Positions 35,290 to 39,148 of a stretch of DNA of 39,148 nucleotides are shown here, one piece after another. The DNA comes from Burkholderiaceae bacterium (lineage in GTDB: Bacteria; Pseudomonadota; Gammaproteobacteria; Burkholderiales; Burkholderiaceae_E). The stretch covers positions 1-39,148 of the forward strand of contig JANJTK010000122.1 in NCBI GenBank assembly GCA_024711155.1, read 5' to 3'. The translations under genes were made by a program, and so were the position numbers. A model generated the notes under the pieces. It was not told the DNA's origin. It searched no databases and was given only the letters and a program-made list of their open reading frames with translations. How positions within the stretch are numbered: the first letter of the stretch is position 1; every line of letters starts with the position of its first letter.

Positions 35290-36912
35290 GTGGCAGAGCT
35301 CTCGAAAGCAGACCATTCGGCGCAGCCGCCGCGGGTGGAGGTGCCGCGCAGCTACAACGCGGCGCACGACCTGATCGAACGCAACCTGCGCGCCGGGCGC
35401 GGCGGCAAGCTCGCCTACGTCGACGATCGCGGCAGCTGCACCTATGCGGAGCTCGCGCGCCGCGTCAACCGCTTCGCGTCGGCGCTGGCGGGCCTGGGGC
35501 TGCGCGCCGAGGACCGCGTGATGGTGTGCCTGCTCGACTCGGTCGACTGGCCGGTGGCGTTCCTCGGCGCGATCAAGGCGGGCGTGGTGCCGGTGGCCGT
35601 CAACACGCTGCTCAAGCCGCAGGACTACGAGTACATGCTGCGCGACTCGCGCGCGCGGGTGCTGTTCGTTTCGCAGGCGTTGCTGCCGTCGTTCGAGGGG
35701 CTCGCCGCGCGCGTGCCGACGCTCGAGCGCACCGTCGTGTCGGCGGCGCCCGGCACCGGCCGGCCCGCCGCAGCCGACGAATTCGAGACGCTGCTCGCCG
35801 CCGGCCGCGACGAATTCGATCCGGCCGACACCGTCGCCGACGAGCCCTGCTTCTGGCTCTACTCGTCCGGCTCGACCGGCGCGCCCAAGGGCACCGTGCA
35901 CGTGCACTCGAGCCTGGTGCAGACGGCCGAACTGTTCGCACGCCCGGTGATCGGCATCTCCGAGAGCGATCTCGTGTTCAGCGCCGCGAAGCTCTTCTTC
36001 GCTTACGGACTCGGCAACGGCCTGACCTTCCCGCTGGCAGTCGGCGCGACGACGGTGCTGATGGCCGAGCGGCCGACGCCCGAGGCCGTGTTCGCGCGGC
36101 TCACCGGCGACGCGCCCGCCGCGCTCGCGCAGTTGCGCGCGCGTCCGACCGTGTTCTACGGCGTGCCGACGCTGTTCGCCGGCATGCTCGCGAGCACCGC
36201 GTTTCCGCCACGCGCGCAACTCGGGCTGCGCGTCGCGACTTCGGCCGGCGAGGCGCTGCCCGCGCGCGTGGGCGCCGCCTTCACCGAGCGCACCGGGGTC
36301 GAGATCCTCGACGGCATCGGCTCGACCGAAATGCTGCACGTGTTCCTGTCGAACCGAGCCGGCGAAGTGCGCTACGGCACCACCGGCAAGCCGGTGCCCG
36401 GCTATGCGCTGAGGCTGGTCGGCGAGGACGGCCACGAGGTTGCGCCGGGCGAAGTCGGCGACCTCTACATCAGCGGCCCGTCGTCGGCCGCGATGTACTG
36501 GAACCAGCGCGAGAAGACGAGACAGACCTTCCAGGGCGAATGGACGCGCAGCGGCGACAAGTACTCGGTCGACGTCGACGGCTACTACACCTACGCGGGC
36601 CGCTCCGACGACATGCTGAAGGTGAGCGGACAATACGTCTCCCCGTTCGAGGTCGAGTCGGCCGTCGCGTCGCATCCGGCAGTGCTCGAGGCCGCCGTCG
36701 TCGGCGTGCCCGACGACGATCGGCTCATCAAGCCGAAGGCCTACGTGGTGCTGAAGGCGCCGGGCACCGGGTCGCCGCAACTCGCGGAAGAGCTGCGCTC
36801 GTACGTCAAGGACAAGCTGGCGCCGTTCAAGTACCCGCGCTGGGTCGAGTTCGTCGACGAACTGCCGAAGACCGCGACCGGCAAGATCCAGCGCTTCAAG
36901 CTGCGCGGCTGA
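35290..36912 (+). CDS. bclA: Benzoate-CoA ligase
   Basis: AMP-forming ligase that converts benzoate, ATP and CoA to benzoyl-CoA, first step of the aerobic box or anaerobic benzoyl-CoA pathways. About 540 residues with the P-loop SSGSTGAPKG (192-201), SAAKLFFAYGLGNGLTFPL typical of benzoate-CoA ligases, YGVPTLFAGML, DGIGSTEMLHVFLSN, the hinge GRSDDMLKVSGQYVSPFEVE and the adenylation lysine in TATGKIQRFKL (Lys532). Start at GTG 35290, seven bases after GAGGAG; an upstream TTG at 35266 would add eight residues. It lies between boxR and the MaoC-like gene on one transcript. Related ligands such as 2-aminobenzoate are possible substrates, but the boxR context favours benzoate. Confidence 0.94.
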   Translation: MAELSKADHSAQPPRVEVPRSYNAAHDLIERNLRAGRGGKLAYVDDRGSCTYAELARRVNRFASALAGLGLRAEDRVMVCLLDSVDWPVAFLGAIKAGVVPVAVNTLLKPQDYEYMLRDSRARVLFVSQALLPSFEGLAARVPTLERTVVSAAPGTGRPAAADEFETLLAAGRDEFDPADTVADEPCFWLYSSGSTGAPKGTVHVHSSLVQTAELFARPVIGISESDLVFSAAKLFFAYGLGNGLTFPLAVGATTVLMAERPTPEAVFARLTGDAPAALAQLRARPTVFYGVPTLFAGMLASTAFPPRAQLGLRVATSAGEALPARVGAAFTERTGVEILDGIGSTEMLHVFLSNRAGEVRYGTTGKPVPGYALRLVGEDGHEVAPGEVGDLYISGPSSAAMYWNQREKTRQTFQGEWTRSGDKYSVDVDGYYTYAGRSDDMLKVSGQYVSPFEVESAVASHPAVLEAAVVGVPDDDRLIKPKAYVVLKAPGTGSPQLAEELRSYVKDKLAPFKYPRWVEFVDELPKTATGKIQRFKLRG

Positions 36913-36948
36913 TTCCGTGCGACTGAAGCGGTGATACCGGAGCCAGCG

Positions 36949-37404
36949 ATGCGCGTGTTCGAGAGCCTCGACGAGTTGCGCCCGCTGCTCGGGCAGGAGA
37001 TCGCGGTCAGCGACTGGGTGACGGTGACGCAGCAGCGCATCGACCAGTTCGCCGAAGCGACCGGCGACCGCCAGTGGATCCACGTCGACCCGGTGCGCGC
37101 GGCGAGCGGGCCCTTCGGGACGACGATCGCGCACGGCTACCTGACGCTGTCGATGTTGCCGCTGTTCGCCGACAGCGCGATCGAATTCCGCAACCTGCGG
37201 ATGAGCGTGAACTACGGTCTGAACCGCGTGCGCTTCACTGCGCCGGTGCCGGCGGGCAGCGAGCTGCGAGGGCGGTTCCGGCTGGTGGCGGTGGAGGACG
37301 TGGCCGGTGGCGGGGTGCAGGTGACGACGGAGGTCACGGTCGAGCGCAAGGGCAGTGAGCGGCCGGTCTGCATCGCGGAGTCCATCGCGCGCCGCTACGC
37401 GTAG
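36949..37404 (+). CDS. MaoC-family (R)-specific enoyl-CoA hydratase-like protein
   Basis: A 151-residue single hot-dog domain of the MaoC/hydratase 2 group. The family signature is present as FAEATGDRQWIHVDPVRA, with the catalytic dyad Asp40 and His45, followed by GPFGTTIAHGYLTLSMLP and NYGLNRVRFTAPVPAGSELR. Such enzymes hydrate trans-2-enoyl-CoA esters. Start at ATG 36949, six bases after a GGAG. It is 36 bp after bclA and probably cotranscribed, so it may handle a CoA ester formed during benzoate or related acid breakdown; the substrate is unknown. The last codons and stop form one arm of a large inverted repeat. Confidence 0.92.
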   Translation: MRVFESLDELRPLLGQEIAVSDWVTVTQQRIDQFAEATGDRQWIHVDPVRAASGPFGTTIAHGYLTLSMLPLFADSAIEFRNLRMSVNYGLNRVRFTAPVPAGSELRGRFRLVAVEDVAGGGVQVTTEVTVERKGSERPVCIAESIARRYA

Positions 37405-37480
37405 GCGCTGCGCGGGCCGGCGCAGCGCGGGCGCCCCGGGGTGGCCAGCGCCGGGCTCGCGCAGCGCCTACGCGTAGCGG
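37392..37480. repeat. Long inverted repeat overlapping the maoC-like stop codon
   Basis: Perfect 23-base arms at 37392-37414 and 37458-37480, beginning CCGCTACGCGTAGG on the left, with a 43-base GC-rich loop region that can pair a little further (37415-37418 with 37454-37457, one G-U). The left arm is the last codons and stop of the MaoC-like gene, so the right arm is an inverted copy of that 3' end. It may act as a transcript terminator or 3'-end stabiliser, or mark a rearrangement. Confidence 0.9.
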
Positions 37481-37537
37481 CGTGCCTGTGTTGTTGCCCA
37501 GGTACCCGAGCACGGCGTGCCTGGCGAGGGTGCCGTG

Positions 37538-37613
37538 GCGCCGCTACAGAACGATGCACTTTGCGCCGTGGAATGCGTTCCACGGCCGAAAATGCATCGT
37601 TTTGTAGTGGCCC
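37538..37613. repeat. Imperfect palindrome with 30-34-base arms and 4-base loop
   Basis: Core arms at 37544-37573 and 37578-37607 pair at 26 of 30 positions around a TGCG loop; GC pairs and a G-U extend the stem to about 37538-37613. The arms begin CTACA and end TGTAG, and the inner ten bases (CCGCCGTGGAA-like, ending GTGGAA) pair without error. The size and form resemble a REP/MITE-type palindromic element. Whether it recurs elsewhere in the genome cannot be seen here. Confidence 0.9.
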
Positions 37614-37823
37614 AGCGAGGTCGCCGCCTGGCGGTGCGCCTCGACGCCGGGCGGCATAGCGCCTGCGCCTGGCGAGCTGTCGCGGCTGTCGAGGGGCGGC
37701 AGCCGGACGCGCGGGCCGACACCGTGATGGTGGAAGAACGACACGTCGGCATCCTTGACACTGCTGTCGCAACGGGTGATCGAAGGCGACGCCAACGTCT
37801 TGAAAGTCCGATCGGTTTTCAAG

Positions 37824-37840
37824 TTGGCATAAGGCTTGCT
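37824..37840 (+). promoter_or_regulatory. Sigma-54 (RpoN) -24/-12 promoter of the PEP-CTERM gene
   Basis: TTGGCAT, five bases, then TTGCT: the -24 GG is at 37826-37827 and the -12 GC at 37838-37839, exactly 12 bases apart as in the YTGGCACGNNNNTTGCW consensus. Transcription would begin near 37851, giving a leader of about 28 bases before the ATG at 37879. PEP-CTERM genes are often under RpoN with the PrsK/PrsR two-component system, which fits. I could not identify an activator site. Confidence 0.75.
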
Positions 37841-37878
37841 TATCAATCGCACGAAGAACAACGCACAGGAGAACGACA

Positions 37879-38475
37879 ATGCCCCGTGGATCCTTGTTAC
37901 GTAGCGGCCGACGCACTTTGGCGGCCTTGGCGGCTGTCATCGGCTTGAGCAGCGGTACTTGCGCCGTGGCTGCGCCAGTTCTGGGCGCGCAGCTTTACTG
38001 GCAGGGGGGCGACGTGACGATTGAGGTCCAAGGCTCGACCGCCGGATACCTGAGTGAACTGCGTCTCTACCGTGGAGCCACCAGCACGTTCATCGCCTAC
38101 AACGCACCAAACGGCAATCCGGTCGGCACAACCGTCACTCTCACAAGCGCCGCATTGGACGTGGATCACAACATCGGTGACGAGCTCCTGTTCGGCATCT
38201 ATGTCACCAACACCGGTGACACGTACAAACTCGGCCCGGGTTCCCGCAACCCGGATGGTCTGGTCCACGGCGCCATCGACAGCACGGCGCGCGCGGGCTG
38301 GTTGCGGGTGGGATTCGAAGACCTGTACGGCGGTGGCGACAAGGATTATGACGACAACGTCTTCGACTTCCAGGGCGGCGTTCGCACCAATGTCCCCGAG
38401 CCCGGCACCCTGGCGCTGGTCGGCCTTGCGTTGGCGAGTCTGGGAGCATCTGCTCGTCGGCGCCAACGGCACTGA
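37879..38475 (+). CDS. PEP-CTERM sorting-domain protein with DUF4114 domain
   Basis: A 198-residue exported protein. An N-terminal signal peptide runs to about residue 32 (basic start, hydrophobic stretch, AVA cleavage-like site). The middle is beta-rich and ends in a DUF4114-type segment (about 138-166: GWLRVGFEDLYGGGDKDYDDN) whose acidic run may bind calcium. The C-terminus is a textbook PEP-CTERM signal: VPEP at 172-175, a hydrophobic segment, and RRRQRH. Exosortase would cut at this signal during export to the surface or extracellular matrix. AGGAGA stands before the ATG. Lower GC and less biased codons than its neighbours. No exosortase or exopolysaccharide gene is in the window; the function is unknown. 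Confidence 0.93.
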   Translation: MPRGSLLRSGRRTLAALAAVIGLSSGTCAVAAPVLGAQLYWQGGDVTIEVQGSTAGYLSELRLYRGATSTFIAYNAPNGNPVGTTVTLTSAALDVDHNIGDELLFGIYVTNTGDTYKLGPGSRNPDGLVHGAIDSTARAGWLRVGFEDLYGGGDKDYDDNVFDFQGGVRTNVPEPGTLALVGLALASLGASARRRQRH

Positions 38476-38501
38476 CCCGCCGGGCGACCACGCCTCGAGG
38501 A

Positions 38502-38525
38502 AAGGCCCCGCGGATGCGGGGCCTT
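38502..38525. terminator. Bidirectional intrinsic terminator
   Basis: A perfect 10-bp stem AAGGCCCCGC with its complement around a GGAT loop, between the stop of the PEP-CTERM gene and the converging gcdH stop. Outside the stem the minus-strand reading gives TTTCC and the plus-strand reading ends in TT then GTCATTT, so it can serve both genes. Confidence 0.8.
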
Positions 38526-38553
38526 GTCATTTCCAGCCGCGCCGCCCCGCCGC

Positions 38554-39148
38554 TCAGGAGAACGCCTGGATGCCGGTCTGCGCGCGCCCGAGGATCAGCG
38601 CGTGGATGTCGTGCGTGCCCTCGTAGGTGTTGACCACCTCGAGGTTGACCATGTGCCGCGCCACCCCGAACTCGTCGGAGATGCCGTTGCCGCCCATCAT
38701 GTCGCGCGCCATGCGCGCAATGTCGAGCGACTTGCCGCACGAGTTGCGCTTCATGATCGACGTGATCTCGACTGCGGCCGTGCCCTCGTCCTTCATGCGC
38801 CCGAGCCGCAGGCAGCCCTGCAACCCGAGCGTGATCTCGGTCTGCATGTCGGCGAGCTTCTTCTGTATCAGCAGGTTGGCCGCCAGCGGGCGGCCGAACT
38901 GCTTGCGGTCGAGCACGTACTGGCGCGCGCGGTGCCAGCAGTCCTCGGCCGCGCCCAGCGCGCCCCATGCGATGCCGTAGCGCGCGCTGTTCAGGCAGGT
39001 GAACGGTCCCTTCAGGCCCTCGACGCCGGGCATCAGCTGCTCGTCGGACACCGGCACCTGGTCCATCACGATCTCGCCGGTGATCGAGGCCCGCAGGCCC
39101 ACCTTGCCGTGGATCGCCGGTGCCGACAGGCCCTTCATGCCCTTCTCG
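38554..39148 (-). CDS. gcdH: Glutaryl-CoA dehydrogenase, C-terminal part, cut by window edge
   Basis: FAD enzyme oxidising and decarboxylating glutaryl-CoA to crotonyl-CoA in lysine, tryptophan and benzoyl-CoA-derived acid breakdown. About 198 C-terminal residues are visible, with GcdH-specific segments [58 protein letters not shown] and the catalytic Glu in [18 protein letters not shown]. The 5' end lies beyond the window; an ATG at 39138 is internal, as the frame continues to the edge. It converges on the PEP-CTERM gene across a shared terminator and, with bclA and the MaoC-like gene nearby, adds to an aromatic or dicarboxylic acid catabolic neighbourhood. Confidence 0.94.
   Translation of the reverse strand, partial: EKGMKGLSAPAIHGKVGLRASITGEIVMDQVPVSDEQLMPGVEGLKGPFTCLNSARYGIAWGALGAAEDCWHRARQYVLDRKQFGRPLAANLLIQKKLADMQTEITLGLQGCLRLGRMKDEGTAAVEITSIMKRNSCGKSLDIARMARDMMGGNGISDEFGVARHMVNLEVVNTYEGTHDIHALILGRAQTGIQAFS

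Larger units (their letters stand above)
37405..37878. other. Non-coding interval holding two inverted repeats and a sigma-54 promoter
   Basis: No gene is supported in these 474 bases. It holds the right part of the 37392-37480 inverted repeat, the 37538-37613 hairpin, and the sigma-54 promoter at 37824-37840. The open frames across it on both strands run through the palindromes and show no family resemblance that I recognise. Confidence 0.7.

Noticed and set aside
37544-37607. Integron attC site
   Set aside because: The palindrome lacks the GTTRRRY/RYYYAAC core sites, and no integrase or cassette array is present.
37755-37783. Sigma-70 promoter from the perfect TTGACA at 37755-37760
   Set aside because: No -10-like hexamer stands 16-18 bases downstream; the sigma-54 elements nearer the gene are far better.
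37395-37948. Overlapping open frames on both strands in the interval before the PEP-CTERM gene (up to 181 codons)
   Set aside because: They read through the two palindromes, lack good ribosome binding sites and resemble no family I know; GC richness explains their length.

Overview
The window is a very GC-rich (by eye about 70%) stretch of bacterial chromosome. Gene content points to a betaproteobacterium, most likely Burkholderiales: groESL behind a CIRCE operator, hemN, ubiD, a maeB-type malic enzyme with a phosphotransacetylase tail, a DUF1631 protein, an AdoMet decarboxylase-spermidine synthase fusion, a tkt-gap-pgk-pyk-fba block, purC/purE/purK, a boxR-bclA benzoyl-CoA locus, a PEP-CTERM protein and gcdH. 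No tRNA, rRNA, CRISPR array, transposase or phage gene was seen.

Layout. 1-1300 (minus): groEL (5' part only), groES, the CIRCE/promoter region and a cold-shock gene with its terminator. 1550-3492 (minus): a CMD-family protein and hemN. 3550-9182: dacB (plus), ubiD (minus), a membrane-anchored lytic transglycosylase (plus) and a class I aminotransferase (minus). 9333-17543 (plus): a large FAD/Fe-S dehydrogenase carrying an 18-bp minisatellite, maeB and a DUF1631 gene. 17569-19682 (minus): rsmE and the speD-speE fusion. 20168-27030 (plus): tkt-gap-pgk-pyk-fba, lower glycolysis/gluconeogenesis with transketolase and no phosphofructokinase. 27091-27402 (minus): a small YdhR-like protein. 27465-32028 (plus): hydroxypyruvate isomerase, purC, purE, purK and a Sua5/TsaC protein. 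32081-34301 (minus): a protein of three tandem Usp domains and an alpha/beta hydrolase. These diverge from boxR-bclA-maoC-like (34344-37404, plus), which is the activation and sensing part of the aerobic/hybrid benzoyl-CoA (box) pathway; boxABC are not in the window. 37405-37878 is non-coding and holds two large inverted repeats. A PEP-CTERM/DUF4114 gene with a well-formed sigma-54 promoter follows (37879-38475), then a terminator shared with a converging gcdH (5' end off the window).

Most of the window is conserved housekeeping sequence, and I see no multi-gene system here that is clearly new. The part least like its surroundings is 37.4-38.5 kb: long near-perfect inverted repeats, lower GC, a sigma-54 promoter and a predicted exported, C-terminally sorted protein between catabolic genes. 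Other points worth following are the in-frame minisatellite between the two halves of the FAD/Fe-S enzyme, the triple-Usp protein beside boxR, paired TGCA sites in the boxR divergent gap, and the missing conventional start with a good ribosome binding site for tkt.
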